The notes: generated by a model from the letters alone, not told the origin. A stretch of DNA of 64,000 nucleotides from Terrisporobacter petrolearius (GCF_032598785.1 NZ_CP102984.1); one strand, 5' to 3'; shown: positions 28,096 through 38,155, counted from the stretch's first letter. Made by a program: numbers and translations.

Positions 28096-28869
28096 CTATT
28101 TACGATATATACTCCAATACCCAATTTGTTCAAATCCCAGCATTTTATAAATAGCACCTGCTGCTTCATTATCACAAAATAAACAAGGTATTCTATTTTC
28201 TTCTAGCAACTCATTACAAATCTTTATTAGGCATCTGGTTGCATAACTTCTATTTCTATATTTAGGGTGAGTTCCTACCCCTATAATCATAGCATTGTGC
28301 CTATTTTCTGAAGTTGTTTTAGCCATTGAAACTACTTTTCCTTCTCTTTCTATACAGTAACCTCTTCCAGTTTTTAAACTAGATTTAATATTGTCTACTG
28401 TTGTATCTTCAAATTCATCTATTTCTTCATATAATTTTACTATTTTACTTAAATTCCCAAATCTAATTTTTCTAAGCTTAACATTATCTTCTATGTACGG
28501 AGGTAGCAGGTTTTTATTAATTAATTTAAAAATATTAACTTTTCTATATTTTCCTAAGCAAATCTTTGTTTCTAATTTTTCCAGTCCTTGTGATTTTCCA
28601 CAGACCTCTTCACAATTACTGTCGTTTATAAATTCTGCGAAATCATCTACATCAAACTTATCATAAGCATAAAATATAATAAATTCAAAACATTTTAGTA
28701 AAATACCTTCAATTTCTCCTTCTTCATTTATTCCACCATAAATGCTAAAAAAATAACTATCATAGCCATATCTTTCAATATCACTTAATAAAAATATATT
28801 CACTTCTTTTTCTTTATGCAAATATTCAATAACTTTCTTATGATAAGTACTATTTAGTCTTTGAATCAT
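28096..28869 (-). CDS. GNAT-family N-acetyltransferase
   Basis: A 257-residue protein with a C-terminal GNAT fold: acetyl-CoA loop near IIGVGTHPKYRNRSYATRCL (the usual R/Q-x-x-G-x-G/A pattern with RNRSYA) and FCDNEAAGAIYKMLGFEQIGYWSIYRK at the end. The N-terminal half is less typical and may bind substrate. ATG at 28869 is chosen because AGGGGG is seven nt upstream. Acceptor substrate unknown; the gene stands alone. Confidence 0.8.
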   Translation of the reverse strand: MIQRLNSTYHKKVIEYLHKEKEVNIFLLSDIERYGYDSYFFSIYGGINEEGEIEGILLKCFEFIIFYAYDKFDVDDFAEFINDSNCEEVCGKSQGLEKLETKICLGKYRKVNIFKLINKNLLPPYIEDNVKLRKIRFGNLSKIVKLYEEIDEFEDTTVDNIKSSLKTGRGYCIEREGKVVSMAKTTSENRHNAMIIGVGTHPKYRNRSYATRCLIKICNELLEENRIPCLFCDNEAAGAIYKMLGFEQIGYWSIYRK

Positions 28870-29084
28870 TAACATTCCCCCTGATATATGATTATCATTT
28901 ATTAAAAACTCCTCAATATTAATCATAAGTTTATTTAATCTCACTTGCAATTAAAAATTATACTTACTAATATATATAATTAAATAATTAATTTTTTATG
29001 ATTTTTATTGGTAATCTTTTATAAGAATTTTAAATTATTTAAAACAAATAATAATCTTATAAATATGTAAAAGGATGTGTAAAA

Positions 29085-29300
29085 ATGACTGACAAAAAAA
29101 GACCTAGCACAAAAAAAATGAAGGATTACGAAAATGAAAAATTAGAAATAGCTAGCGAATTAGGAACAATTAATATGAATGACGTACAAGTAAATGTTAA
29201 AATAGCTGCACAAAATGAAGCAAAATATAGCAGTAAAACTACTACAAAACAACATAATTTAAATAATCAAATGAAAACTACACCTCACGAAAAAGTATAA
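29085..29300 (+). CDS. Small protein with SASP-like KLEIASELG motif
   Basis: A 71-residue hydrophilic protein rich in Lys, Asn, Thr and Gln, without membrane segments. The piece KLEIASELGTIN (about 19-30) matches the alpha/beta small acid-soluble spore protein motif K-x-EIASE-F/L-G, which is the site cut by the germination protease GPR. The rest does not match the classical alpha/beta helix-turn-helix, and the C-terminal part is a low-complexity Gln/Asn/Thr stretch. A spore-protein role is therefore plausible but not proven. AAAAGGATGTG precedes the ATG; a terminator follows. Confidence 0.6.
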   Translation: MTDKKRPSTKKMKDYENEKLEIASELGTINMNDVQVNVKIAAQNEAKYSSKTTTKQHNLNNQMKTTPHEKV

Positions 29301-29320
29301 TTAAATCTTACTTGCAAAAT

Positions 29321-29355
29321 AAAAATCAAGTATACCCTTGGTATACTTGATTTTT
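29321..29355. terminator. Bidirectional terminator between the small spore-like gene and rarA
   Basis: AAAAATCAAGTATACC / GGTATACTTGATTTTT, perfect 16-bp stem with a 3-nt loop and A/T-runs on both sides; shared by the convergent genes. Confidence 0.88.
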
Positions 29356-30631
29356 ATTTTGATTTATTTTTAATTAATTTCCAATAATTTTCGAAAGAAC
29401 TTTCATTTTTATTGTTACCATGAACGTAATATTTTTTATCCTTTATTGCATCTGGTAAATACTGCTGCTCTACGTAATGATTTTCAAAATTATGAGGATA
29501 TTTGTATTCAATACCTCTACCTAATTTTTTAGCTCCAGCGTAATGAGCATCTTTTAAATGATTTGGAATTTCTCCTGTTTCAATATTATCCAAATCATGT
29601 AAAGCCATATCAATTGCATTTATGACTGAATTTGACTTTGGACATTGGGCCAAATATATAGTTGCTTGTGCAAGAGGTATACGTGCTTCGGGGAAACCTA
29701 ATTGAAGAGCAGCAGAAACACAAGCCTCCGTTATAGTTATAGCCTGAGGAACTGCCAATCCCACATCTTCACTTGCAACACATAATAATCTTCTTGTTAT
29801 GGATTGAATATCTCCTGCTTTCACTAATCTTGCCAAATAATGAACTGCACCATCAGCATCAGAACCTCTTAATGATTTATGAAATGCTGACAATATGGAA
29901 TATCCATCATCTCCACCTTTATCATAATTTAACATCTTTATAGAAGAGCAATTTATAACATCATCTAGGGTTACTTTTACTGAATTATTTAGAATATCTA
30001 TTCCCACATTAAATGCTAATTCAAGTTTATTCAAAGCACTTCTCATATCACCATTACAAGTATCTGCAATATACTCCAAAGCCTTATCTTCTATGTTAAT
30101 TCTTTCATATGAATACAAACCTTTCATTTTTTTTACAGCTCTATTTAGTCCTTTTACTATATCATTTTTTACAATAGGCTTAAATTCAAATATTGTACTT
30201 CTACTTAAAATAGCCTTATATACTACAAAATATGGATTATCAGCAGTACTAGCTATTAATGTTACTGATCCATCCTCTATTACTTCTAATAAAGATTGTT
30301 GCTGTTTACGGTTAAGAGCTTGTATCTCATCAAGCATTAAAAGTATACCATTGTATGAAAACAAATCTTGTTTATTTGCATCAATTACTTCTTTTATTTC
30401 TTTCACTCCACAATTTACAGCATTTAACTTTACATACTTTTTATTTGTACAGTTTGCTATAATATTTGCAAGTGTTGTTTTTCCTGTGCCTGGCGGACCA
30501 TACAATATCATATTAGGGATGGTATTGTTATCTAATAATTTATTTATAATTTTTCCTTTTCCAATTATATGAGATTGTCCTACCATATCATCTAAACTTT
30601 TAGGACGTAATTTATCTGCCAAAGGTTGCAC
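29354..30631 (-). CDS. rarA: Replication-associated recombination ATPase RarA (MgsA)
   Basis: A 425-residue AAA+ ATPase related to clamp loaders, acting at stalled forks. Walker A GPPGTGKTT near 48, Walker B LLMLDEI, sensor 1 IASTADNPYFVV, and the C-terminal tetramerisation part (SRRL-type ITRRLLCVASEDVGLA, DALHDL-type NAIDMALHDLDN). The start is taken at GTG 30631 (protein MQPLADKLRP), the usual RarA start, with AGGAG eight nt upstream. Single gene downstream of codY, with the terminator at 30655 between. Confidence 0.95.
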   Translation of the reverse strand: MQPLADKLRPKSLDDMVGQSHIIGKGKIINKLLDNNTIPNMILYGPPGTGKTTLANIIANCTNKKYVKLNAVNCGVKEIKEVIDANKQDLFSYNGILLMLDEIQALNRKQQQSLLEVIEDGSVTLIASTADNPYFVVYKAILSRSTIFEFKPIVKNDIVKGLNRAVKKMKGLYSYERINIEDKALEYIADTCNGDMRSALNKLELAFNVGIDILNNSVKVTLDDVINCSSIKMLNYDKGGDDGYSILSAFHKSLRGSDADGAVHYLARLVKAGDIQSITRRLLCVASEDVGLAVPQAITITEACVSAALQLGFPEARIPLAQATIYLAQCPKSNSVINAIDMALHDLDNIETGEIPNHLKDAHYAGAKKLGRGIEYKYPHNFENHYVEQQYLPDAIKDKKYYVHGNNKNESSFENYWKLIKNKSK

Positions 30632-30654
30632 ATCTTTCACTCCTTTTATATGTA

Positions 30655-30683
30655 AAAAAGGTATCTTATAAAGATACCTTTTT
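30655..30683 (-). terminator. Terminator after codY
   Basis: AAAAAGGTATCTT / AAGATACCTTTTT arms with a 3-nt loop immediately behind the codY stop. Confidence 0.85.
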
Positions 30684-30686
30684 ATA

Positions 30687-31472
30687 TTAATAATTACTTC
30701 TTACTTTTTTAAGTTCTGGTATTAACTTATCATTAAGAATTTTTATATGAGTCCCCTTCATACCTAGAGATCTAGACTCAATTACACCTGCACTTTCAAA
30801 TTTTCTAAGAGCATTTACAATTACTGATCTTGTTATTCCTACTCTATCTGCTATTCTACTTGCAACAAGTAAGCCTTCACTTCCTTCTAACTCTTTGAAG
30901 ATATGTTCTACTGCTTCTAATTCTGAGTAAGACAATGTTCCTATGGCCATTTGAACTACTGCAGTTTTTCTCATTTCATCTTCCATTTCTTCACTTAGAC
31001 CTCTTAGAATTTCCATACCTATTACTGTAGCACTATACTCAGATATGACTAAATCATCATCTGTAAATATATCATTATATCTTGATATTACTAGTGTACC
31101 AAGTCTTTGTCCACTTCCTAGTATAGGAACTATTGTATGATATTTTTCTAATCTTCCTTGTTCATCTGGAAATACTTCTAATACTTTCTCTCCTGTTAGG
31201 TTTTCCAGTGTTTCATCAATTCTTAAAACTCTATCTGTATAAGCTTTAGGGAAAATTTGTAACTTAGTTTCTTCATCTTCTATAACAGAACTATCTTGAA
31301 TATCTGTTAAATGAAGACCTATAACTTTTCCTTTTGCACTTATCACATATATATTAGCATCTAATACTTCCCCTAATGTTTCTGCTAATATATCAAATGA
31401 TACACTACTGCCTCCGTTTGTTTGAAGAGTTTTGTTGATTCTTCTTGTCTTTTGTAATACTTCACTTGCCAT
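30687..31472 (-). CDS. codY: Global transcriptional regulator CodY
   Basis: A 261-residue repressor that senses GTP and branched-chain amino acids and controls stationary-phase, metabolic and (in relatives) toxin genes. N-terminal GAF domain to about 155 and a winged helix at the end; the DNA-binding helix is ASRIADRVGITRSVIVNALRKFESAG. RBS AAGGAGATG. Monocistronic with its own promoter and terminator. Located between topA and rarA, the usual topA-codY neighbourhood of Clostridia. Confidence 0.97.
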   Translation of the reverse strand: MASEVLQKTRRINKTLQTNGGSSVSFDILAETLGEVLDANIYVISAKGKVIGLHLTDIQDSSVIEDEETKLQIFPKAYTDRVLRIDETLENLTGEKVLEVFPDEQGRLEKYHTIVPILGSGQRLGTLVISRYNDIFTDDDLVISEYSATVIGMEILRGLSEEMEDEMRKTAVVQMAIGTLSYSELEAVEHIFKELEGSEGLLVASRIADRVGITRSVIVNALRKFESAGVIESRSLGMKGTHIKILNDKLIPELKKVRSNY

Positions 31473-31549
31473 TTAATCATCTCCTTAACGAAGTTTAAAG
31501 AATTTAATATTCTCTAGTTCCCTAGTCATTTACTTATTTTACCTATTTC

Positions 31550-31578
31550 ATTCTAACACAAAAATGTACACTAAACAA
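31550..31578 (-). promoter_or_regulatory. Probable codY promoter
   Basis: Minus strand TTGTTT (31578-31573), 17-nt spacer, TAGAAT (31555-31550), with a TGn extension before the -10 box. About 75 bp upstream of the ATG. Confidence 0.6.
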
Positions 31579-31622
31579 TAAATTGTTTGTATTTTTGCCA
31601 ATATTCTGTCATCTCAATGATT

Positions 31623-33698
31623 TTATTCCAAAATTCTTCCTTCAGCCTTACACTCTTTATTAGAACATATCTCTTTTGTTTCGCTTTTTGTTTGTTTTTC
31701 TATCATGTAAGAACCACATTCTTTACAAATTTCTCCTGTAGGTTTGTACCAACTTATAAAATCACATTCCGGATAATTGGAACATCCATAAAAGGCTTTA
31801 CCTTTTTTAGATTTTCTAAGAATAATGTCTCCTTCTTTACACTTAGGACATTTTACTCCTACTTTATTAACCAATGGTTTTGTATTTTTACAATCCGGAT
31901 AGTTTTTACATGCCATAAATTTGCCAAATCTACCGTATTTAATAACCATATTTGAACCACATAGTTCACATATTTCGTCGGTTTCTTCATCCATATTAAT
32001 TTTTTCTATTTTTTCGTTAGCTTCTTCTATAGCTTCCTTTAAAGGCTCATAGAACTCACCAACAACACTTTTCCATCTTATGTCGCCTTCTTCTATTTCA
32101 TCTAATTTACTCTCCATCTGAACAGTAAAGTCAACATCTATGAATTTTTGGAAGTTTATATTTAAAATATCAGTTACTATCATTCCTAACTCTGTTGGAT
32201 GTAAACTAGTTCCTTGTTTTTCAACATAACCTCTATTTAGTACAGTTGTTATTGTAGGAGCGTAAGTACTTGGTCTACCTATACCAAGTTCTTCTAAAGT
32301 TTTAACTAAACTAGCCTCAGTGAATCTTGCCGGTGGCTGAGTAAAGTGCTGAGAAGGCATAAATTGATTAACTTCCAGCTCATCACTTTCTTTTATTGGA
32401 GGTAAAATTTTATCTTCTCTTTCTGTAAAATTATAAATCTTAGTATATCCATCAAATTTCATTACTGATCCTGTTGCTCTAAATAATGCATTACCTATTT
32501 TACAATCTACATTTATAACATCGAATACAGAGTCTTCCATCTGACTAGCTACAAATCTTCTCCAAATCAAGTTATAAAGCTTAAATTGATCTTTACTTAA
32601 TGAACTTTTCACACTATTTGGTGTTCTAAGTACTGAGGTTGGCCTAATAGCTTCATGAGCATCTTGTACTTTTTTCTTATCTTTAGTCTCTTTTTTATCT
32701 GTATTAACTTTATAGTAGTTTTCTCCTAATTCTTCTAAGATATATGATTTTGACTTTTCCTTAGCTTCTTCGGATATTCTCTTTGAGTCTGTTCTTATGT
32801 ATGATATAAGACCTACTGTTCCTTCTCCTTCAATATCCACACCTTCATATAACTCTTGAGCTATTATCATTGTCTTTTTAGTTGTAAAAGATAACTTGTT
32901 AGCTGCATCTTGTTGAAGCATACTAGTTGTAAATGGCTTTGGAGCAGATTTTCTTCTTGTTTTTGATTCAATTTTTTCTACTATTAATTTTCCATTTTTT
33001 AAATCATCTAAAATTTTATTTACTTCTTCTTCATTATTTAAATCTATTTTTTCATTATTAAATGATACGAATTTAAATAATACAATTTCTCCATCTTGAG
33101 TTTTTCCTTCAATTTCTAAATTCCAATATTCTCTAGGTACAAATTCGTTAATTTCTCTTTCTCTTTCACATATTAATTTTGTTGTTACTGATTGTACCCT
33201 ACCTGCACTAAGTCCTTTTCTTACTTTTGCCCAAAGGATAGGACTTATTTGATATCCTAAAAGTCTATCTAATACTCTTCTCGCTTGTTGGGCATCTACA
33301 AGTTTTAAATCAATATTCCTAGGACTTTTTATAGCTTTTTTAATAGCATCTTTTGTTATCTCATTAAACTCTATTCTGCATTTATCATTTTCGTCAATAC
33401 CAAGTATATATGATAAATGCCAAGAGATTGCCTCTCCTTCTCTATCAGGGTCAGTTGCCAGATATACTTTCTTAGCTTTTTTAGCTTCTTTTTTTAATTC
33501 TTTTATTAAATCACCTTTACCTCTGATATTAATATATCTTGGTTCAAAATCATTATCTATATCAACACCTAAAGTACTTTTAGGTAAATCTCTAACATGA
33601 CCAACTGAAGCCTTTACAGTATAATGGCTTTTTCCTAAGAATTTTTCTATTGTTTTAGCTTTTGCAGGCGATTCCACAATTACCAATGTTTTCGCCAT
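31623..33698 (-). CDS. topA: DNA topoisomerase I
   Basis: A 691-residue type IA topoisomerase that relaxes negative supercoils. Toprim domain at the start (TLVIVESPAKAKTIEKFLG, ATDPDREGEAISWHL), active-site tyrosine in SYIRTDSKRIS near 298, and three C-terminal zinc fingers of four cysteines each (CELCG...CKNYPDC; CPKC...CSNYPEC; CKECG...CSNKEC). RBS GGGTGGGGG. Twenty-six bp after dprA. Confidence 0.98.
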   Translation of the reverse strand: MAKTLVIVESPAKAKTIEKFLGKSHYTVKASVGHVRDLPKSTLGVDIDNDFEPRYINIRGKGDLIKELKKEAKKAKKVYLATDPDREGEAISWHLSYILGIDENDKCRIEFNEITKDAIKKAIKSPRNIDLKLVDAQQARRVLDRLLGYQISPILWAKVRKGLSAGRVQSVTTKLICEREREINEFVPREYWNLEIEGKTQDGEIVLFKFVSFNNEKIDLNNEEEVNKILDDLKNGKLIVEKIESKTRRKSAPKPFTTSMLQQDAANKLSFTTKKTMIIAQELYEGVDIEGEGTVGLISYIRTDSKRISEEAKEKSKSYILEELGENYYKVNTDKKETKDKKKVQDAHEAIRPTSVLRTPNSVKSSLSKDQFKLYNLIWRRFVASQMEDSVFDVINVDCKIGNALFRATGSVMKFDGYTKIYNFTEREDKILPPIKESDELEVNQFMPSQHFTQPPARFTEASLVKTLEELGIGRPSTYAPTITTVLNRGYVEKQGTSLHPTELGMIVTDILNINFQKFIDVDFTVQMESKLDEIEEGDIRWKSVVGEFYEPLKEAIEEANEKIEKINMDEETDEICELCGSNMVIKYGRFGKFMACKNYPDCKNTKPLVNKVGVKCPKCKEGDIILRKSKKGKAFYGCSNYPECDFISWYKPTGEICKECGSYMIEKQTKSETKEICSNKECKAEGRILE

Positions 33699-33724
33699 TT
33701 TTGCACCCCCACCCTTAAATTATT

Positions 33725-34822
33725 TTAGTTTATGCTAAACATTTTATTATTCATTTCAACAACTAAGTCTCTTAGTAATAATTCATTTATTATAGTATTA
33801 ACATTTTTTATATCAATACCAGTAGTATCACAAATTTCATTAATTTGCAACATACCTTGCCTTTTTATAACCTGAATAATTTTTAATGCTTCATTACTTA
33901 AATCCTTAATATCATATTCTATACTATTTTTATTATTATTAAAACCACTATTATTATATTCATTTAAAATATCATCAATATTTTCTATTAGTTTTGCACC
34001 CTCTTTAATTATTTTGTGACAACCTTTGCTTAAATCTGAATTTATATAACCAGGAACTGCAAATATATTTTTACCTTGGTCTAACCCTAGATCAGCAGTA
34101 ATTAAAGCACCACTTTTTTCTCCTGCTTCTACAACAATAACACCATCACTTATTCCACTAATAATTCTATTTCTACATGGAAAGTTGCCTCTAGTGGTAA
34201 TATGACCTACATTATATTCAGATAAAATTAATCCTCCGTCTTCTAAAATTTCATTAGCAAGAGCTTCATTAGTTGATGGTCGAATATTATCTAAAGATGA
34301 TGCTAGGACTGCTATAGTCTTGCTTTTTCCCTTTATACATCCTCTATGACAACAAGAATCTATTCCTAAGGCAAGTCCACTTATTATATTAATACCTACT
34401 TGAGATAATTCATAACTTATACGGTGTGCACAATTTACTCCATAGGGAGTAGGTTTTCTAGAACCAACCATTGCTATATTTAAGTTATTATTTATTATAG
34501 ACAAATCTCCTTTATAAAATAATAATAAAGGTGGACTATAAATATTTCTAAGTTTTTCTGGATATTCATCATCTTCTATACAAATATACTGAATAGAGTT
34601 TTTGTATAGTTTTTCTTTAATTTCATCTAAATTGAAACGACTAATATATTTTACTAGATTTTCTTTAATATTTAAACTTATATTTTTCAAATTATATATA
34701 TCTTTTTCACTAAGACTTATAATTTCCTCTACACTTCCCACTTCTCTAATTATTTTTCTAAGTGTTATAGTACTTAATCCTTTTATGGATTCTATATATA
34801 GGTAAATATCTTTTTTATTCAT
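33725..34822 (-). CDS. dprA: DNA-processing protein DprA
   Basis: A 365-residue DprA that loads RecA on incoming single-stranded DNA. N-terminal SAM-like helices, Rossmann-fold core with the GSRKPTPYG motif near 117, SGLALGIDSCCHRGCI, FPCRNRIISGISDGVIVVEAGEKSGALITA, and a C-terminal winged helix. Between comM and topA, separated by 3 and 26 bp. RBS TTGGAGT. Transformation competence of the organism is not shown by this alone. Confidence 0.96.
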   Translation of the reverse strand: MNKKDIYLYIESIKGLSTITLRKIIREVGSVEEIISLSEKDIYNLKNISLNIKENLVKYISRFNLDEIKEKLYKNSIQYICIEDDEYPEKLRNIYSPPLLLFYKGDLSIINNNLNIAMVGSRKPTPYGVNCAHRISYELSQVGINIISGLALGIDSCCHRGCIKGKSKTIAVLASSLDNIRPSTNEALANEILEDGGLILSEYNVGHITTRGNFPCRNRIISGISDGVIVVEAGEKSGALITADLGLDQGKNIFAVPGYINSDLSKGCHKIIKEGAKLIENIDDILNEYNNSGFNNNKNSIEYDIKDLSNEALKIIQVIKRQGMLQINEICDTTGIDIKNVNTIINELLLRDLVVEMNNKMFSIN

Positions 34823-34825
34823 AAT

Positions 34826-36364
34826 TTACTCCAATCTAGAATTAAAATATGTATAATAAGCCTTTCTAAACGAGTAAGACTCTAATACATGGCTTGAGTT
34901 TATATCCTCTTCTCCTTCTAAATCCGCTATTGTTCTTGCAATCTTAATTAATTTTGTATAACTTCTATTACTTAACTCATGCTTATTATAAATTTCATTT
35001 AAAATATTTTTTGTATTATTATCTAATTCACAGTATTTGTCTATCATAGATGTAGACATCTCGTTATTTGTACTTATTAATTCATTCTTAAATCTTTGTC
35101 TTTGTATTTCTCTTGCTTTTTCAACTCTAGCCCTTATTTGTGAAGATGTTTCTTCATGAGATTGTTCATTAAGTTTTTTAAAAGGTATTTGAGTTACTTC
35201 CACAAATATATCAAATCTATCTAAGAGTGGTCCTGATAATTTATTTCTATATCGAATAATATCAAAACTTTGACAACGGCATTGTGTTTTTGATAAATAC
35301 AAACCACATGGACAAGGGTTCATAGCTCCAATAACTAGCATATTACAAGGATACTTCACATTTTGTCTTACTCTAGCTATATTCACATATTTATCTTCCA
35401 TAGGTTGCCTTAAACACTCTAGTATTCTTCTATCAAATTCTGCTATTTCATCTAAAAACAATACTCCTCTATGAGATAAAGTAATCTCTCCTGGTTTTGA
35501 ATTAAATCCTCCTCCTACTAAAGATTGCTTTGTTGTGCTGTGGTGAGGAGATCTGAATGGTCGCTCTCTAATAATTCCATATTCTTCATTAATTAATCCT
35601 GCAATGCTATAGATCTTGCTTATTTCAATCATTTCTTCTTTATCTAATTTAGGTAGTATGGTCCTAATGCGTTTTGCTATCATAGTTTTGCCTGATCCAG
35701 GAGGACCCACCATCATAAGATTATGATTTCCTGCAGCACATATTTCAGCGGCCCTTTTAGTAAAATAGTTACCTTTAACATCTTTAAAATCTTCTGTATA
35801 ATTAAACTTTACATTATCTACTTCTAAGTCTTTATAGATAAAAGGTCTTCTTTTATTTTCATTAAAATAATTAATACACTCTTTTAATGTTTTAACAGGT
35901 ATAATTTCTATTCCATCAATAAAATTACTTTCACTTAAGTTATCGTAGGGGATGAAAATTCTTTTGAAATTTTCTTTTTTTGCCCCAATAACTAAAGATA
36001 AAATTCCCTTTACTTTTCTCAAGTGTCCGTCTAAAGATAACTCTCCTACAAAAACACACTCATTTAAGTAAGAATCATCTTTATTTAAATACTTTCTTAA
36101 TATACCAATTGAAATAGGTAAATCTAAAAATGAACCCTCTTTTTTAATATCTGCTGGTGATAAATTAACTACTATTCTTGAGTTTGGAAAATCATAACCA
36201 CTATTGATTATGGCAGATTTTACTCTTTCTCTTGCTTCCCTTACTTCTGTACCAGGAAGTCCTACCACATTAAATGATGGAATTCCTCTACTTATATCCG
36301 TCTCTACCTTTACTAAAAAGCTGTCTATTCCTATCAAATTATTAGAATTTATTATACTTAACAT
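34826..36364 (-). CDS. comM: YifB/ComM family Mg-chelatase-like AAA+ protein
   Basis: A 512-residue AAA+ protein. N-terminal Lon-like/ChlI domain (IGIDSFLVKVETDISRGIPSFNVVGLPG), Walker A MMVGPPGSGKTMIAKR near 217, Walker B GVLFLDEIAEF, and a cysteine cluster in AMNPCPCGLYLSKTQCRC. ComM is a branch-migration helicase in natural transformation of Gram-negative bacteria; role in Firmicutes unknown. RBS AAGGGG. Operon with yraN (12 bp) and dprA (3 bp). Confidence 0.94.
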   Translation of the reverse strand: MLSIINSNNLIGIDSFLVKVETDISRGIPSFNVVGLPGTEVREARERVKSAIINSGYDFPNSRIVVNLSPADIKKEGSFLDLPISIGILRKYLNKDDSYLNECVFVGELSLDGHLRKVKGILSLVIGAKKENFKRIFIPYDNLSESNFIDGIEIIPVKTLKECINYFNENKRRPFIYKDLEVDNVKFNYTEDFKDVKGNYFTKRAAEICAAGNHNLMMVGPPGSGKTMIAKRIRTILPKLDKEEMIEISKIYSIAGLINEEYGIIRERPFRSPHHSTTKQSLVGGGFNSKPGEITLSHRGVLFLDEIAEFDRRILECLRQPMEDKYVNIARVRQNVKYPCNMLVIGAMNPCPCGLYLSKTQCRCQSFDIIRYRNKLSGPLLDRFDIFVEVTQIPFKKLNEQSHEETSSQIRARVEKAREIQRQRFKNELISTNNEMSTSMIDKYCELDNNTKNILNEIYNKHELSNRSYTKLIKIARTIADLEGEEDINSSHVLESYSFRKAYYTYFNSRLE

Positions 36365-36376
36365 ATTTCCCCTTTC

Positions 36377-36721
36377 TTAAAAAGCATTTACAATATGATT
36401 TATTTTCTTTTCATTAAAATAAATTTCAATTACATCAAACCTAATAGATAGATTTTCTAAAGAATTGTCTAAAATATAATATTTAGCCACATTAGTTATT
36501 TTTCTTTTTTTCTTATAGTTAACTGACTCTGATGGATATCCATAGTTTAAGTTACTTCTACTTTTTACTTCAACAAAAACTAACTCTCCATTTAATTTTG
36601 CTATTATATCAACTTCGCCCATTTTCGTTCTGTAATTTTTTTCTATTATTTTTCCACCTTTTGAAATAATGTATTTAAATGCAATTTCTTCACCTAGTTT
36701 ACCTTTTTCAATATTATTCAT
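36377..36721 (-). CDS. yraN: YraN family endonuclease-like protein (UPF0102)
   Basis: A 114-residue protein with the restriction-endonuclease-like fold motif: GKLGEEIAFKYI, GEVDIIAKLNGELVFVEVKSR near 37-57 with the D...ExK catalytic pattern, ending FDVIEI. First gene of yraN-comM-dprA-topA. RBS TAAGGTG. Function not settled. Confidence 0.93.
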   Translation of the reverse strand: MNNIEKGKLGEEIAFKYIISKGGKIIEKNYRTKMGEVDIIAKLNGELVFVEVKSRSNLNYGYPSESVNYKKKRKITNVAKYYILDNSLENLSIRFDVIEIYFNEKKINHIVNAF

Positions 36722-36792
36722 ATTTTCACCTTACTATTTTTATTATGTGATTATTGTCAAGGTAATTGTCATATATACAAATTTTTTTATAA

Positions 36793-36821
36793 TTGATAAA
36801 TTATTCCAATAAATATATGAT
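36793..36821 (+). promoter_or_regulatory. Possible capA copy 1 promoter
   Basis: TTGATA, 17-nt spacer, TATGAT, about 50 bp upstream of the ATG at 36870. Resemblance to the consensus is fair; AT-rich background makes chance matches likely. Confidence 0.4.
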
Positions 36822-36869
36822 TATTAAGAAGGGGTTGGTGAAATTAATTATTAAAAAGGGGGATAATTA

Positions 36870-38138
36870 ATGTCTAGAAAAAAATCTAGAAAGAAAAGAA
36901 AAAGTAATAACAAATTATTTTGGATTATAATAATTGTTATTTGTATTATGGGAGCTTTTTTCATATATAAAGGCGTAAAAAATGATACAAAAGAGAGCAA
37001 TAAAGGCAATACTATTCCTATATTTAACGAAAACGTTGAGACTTATGAAGCTTCCATATTAGCTGCTGGAGATGTTATGGTCCATACTCCTCAGCTTCAG
37101 GCACAATATGATCATTCCACTGGGGTTTATAACTTTGATAATAACTTTAAGTATGTGAAAAAATATATCGAAGATGCTGATTATAGCTTAGCTAATTTGG
37201 AGACAACATTAGCTGGTAATGATGTATATCAATATAGCTCCTATCCTACGTTTAACTCACCTGACGAGTTAGCTGATGCACTAAAAAATGCTGGTTTTGA
37301 TTTATTGTCAACAATAAATAATCATAGTTTTGATAAAAGCGATTTAGGGGTTAAAAGAACTTTATCAACCTTAAGAAAAAAAGGATTCGATACGGTTGGT
37401 ACAAGAGAAAAGTCTTCTGACAATGAATACATAATAAAAGATATAAATAATATTAAAGTCGGTATTACATCCTATTCTTATGGAGAAGTAAAAAACAATA
37501 ATAAGTATTTAAATGGTATCAAAATATCTGAAGAATGTGAGGATAAAATGAATGTTTTTGATTCCTCAGATGTAAATAAGGCATTTAAAACTATTTCTTC
37601 TACAACAGACAAAATGAAAGATTCAGATTTACAAGTGGTTATTATACATTGGGGTATAGAATATGCAAGAAAGGAAACAGATTTCCAAAAACAATTGGCT
37701 CAAAAGCTTTGTGATGATGGAGTTGATATTATAATAGGTTCTCATCCTCATGTAGTAGAACCAATAGAAACAATTACATCCACAGATGGGAAAAACGAAA
37801 CACTTGTAATTTACTCCTTAGGAAATTATATCTCTAATCAAAGAAGAGAAACTGTAGGCTCATATAGTGAAGATGGGTTGATGGTTAATATTGATATAAG
37901 TAAAAAAAGTAATGAAAAAGAAGCTAAAGTAAATAAAGTCACTTGTATACCTACTTGGGTTAATAAGTATAATAAGGGTTACAAAAACGTATACGAAATT
38001 ATTCCAATAGAAGATAAAAGTGATTTGAATTCAATTACCTCTTTAAATAAACATAATGTAAAACAATCATATAACAATACAGCTTCTTTAATAGATGATT
38101 CTGATATAGTTACTGTAGTAGACAGTCCTTTTAAGTAA
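36870..38138 (+). CDS. CapA-family exported metallophosphatase-like protein, copy 1
   Basis: A 422-residue protein: basic N-terminus, one membrane anchor at about 16-34, then an extracellular CapA domain. CapA proteins (PgsA in Bacillus) take part in poly-gamma-glutamate capsule synthesis or export and have a calcineurin-like fold. Conserved motifs: LAAGDVMVH, NLETTL, FNSPDELADALKNAGFDLLS followed by TINNH, VIIHWGIEY, IIIGSHPHVVEPIE and YSLGNYISNQ. RBS AGGGGGAT. No capB or capC is present in the window, so polymer synthesis cannot be inferred. Paralogue at 40186. Confidence 0.88.
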   Translation: MSRKKSRKKRKSNNKLFWIIIIVICIMGAFFIYKGVKNDTKESNKGNTIPIFNENVETYEASILAAGDVMVHTPQLQAQYDHSTGVYNFDNNFKYVKKYIEDADYSLANLETTLAGNDVYQYSSYPTFNSPDELADALKNAGFDLLSTINNHSFDKSDLGVKRTLSTLRKKGFDTVGTREKSSDNEYIIKDINNIKVGITSYSYGEVKNNNKYLNGIKISEECEDKMNVFDSSDVNKAFKTISSTTDKMKDSDLQVVIIHWGIEYARKETDFQKQLAQKLCDDGVDIIIGSHPHVVEPIETITSTDGKNETLVIYSLGNYISNQRRETVGSYSEDGLMVNIDISKKSNEKEAKVNKVTCIPTWVNKYNKGYKNVYEIIPIEDKSDLNSITSLNKHNVKQSYNNTASLIDDSDIVTVVDSPFK

Positions 38139-38147
38139 ACTATTGCT

Positions 38148-38155
38148 TATAAATA
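38148..38155 (+). repeat. Left 8-bp target duplication of IS-A copy 1
   Basis: TATAAATA, repeated exactly at 39585-39592 directly after the element. Confidence 0.9.
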
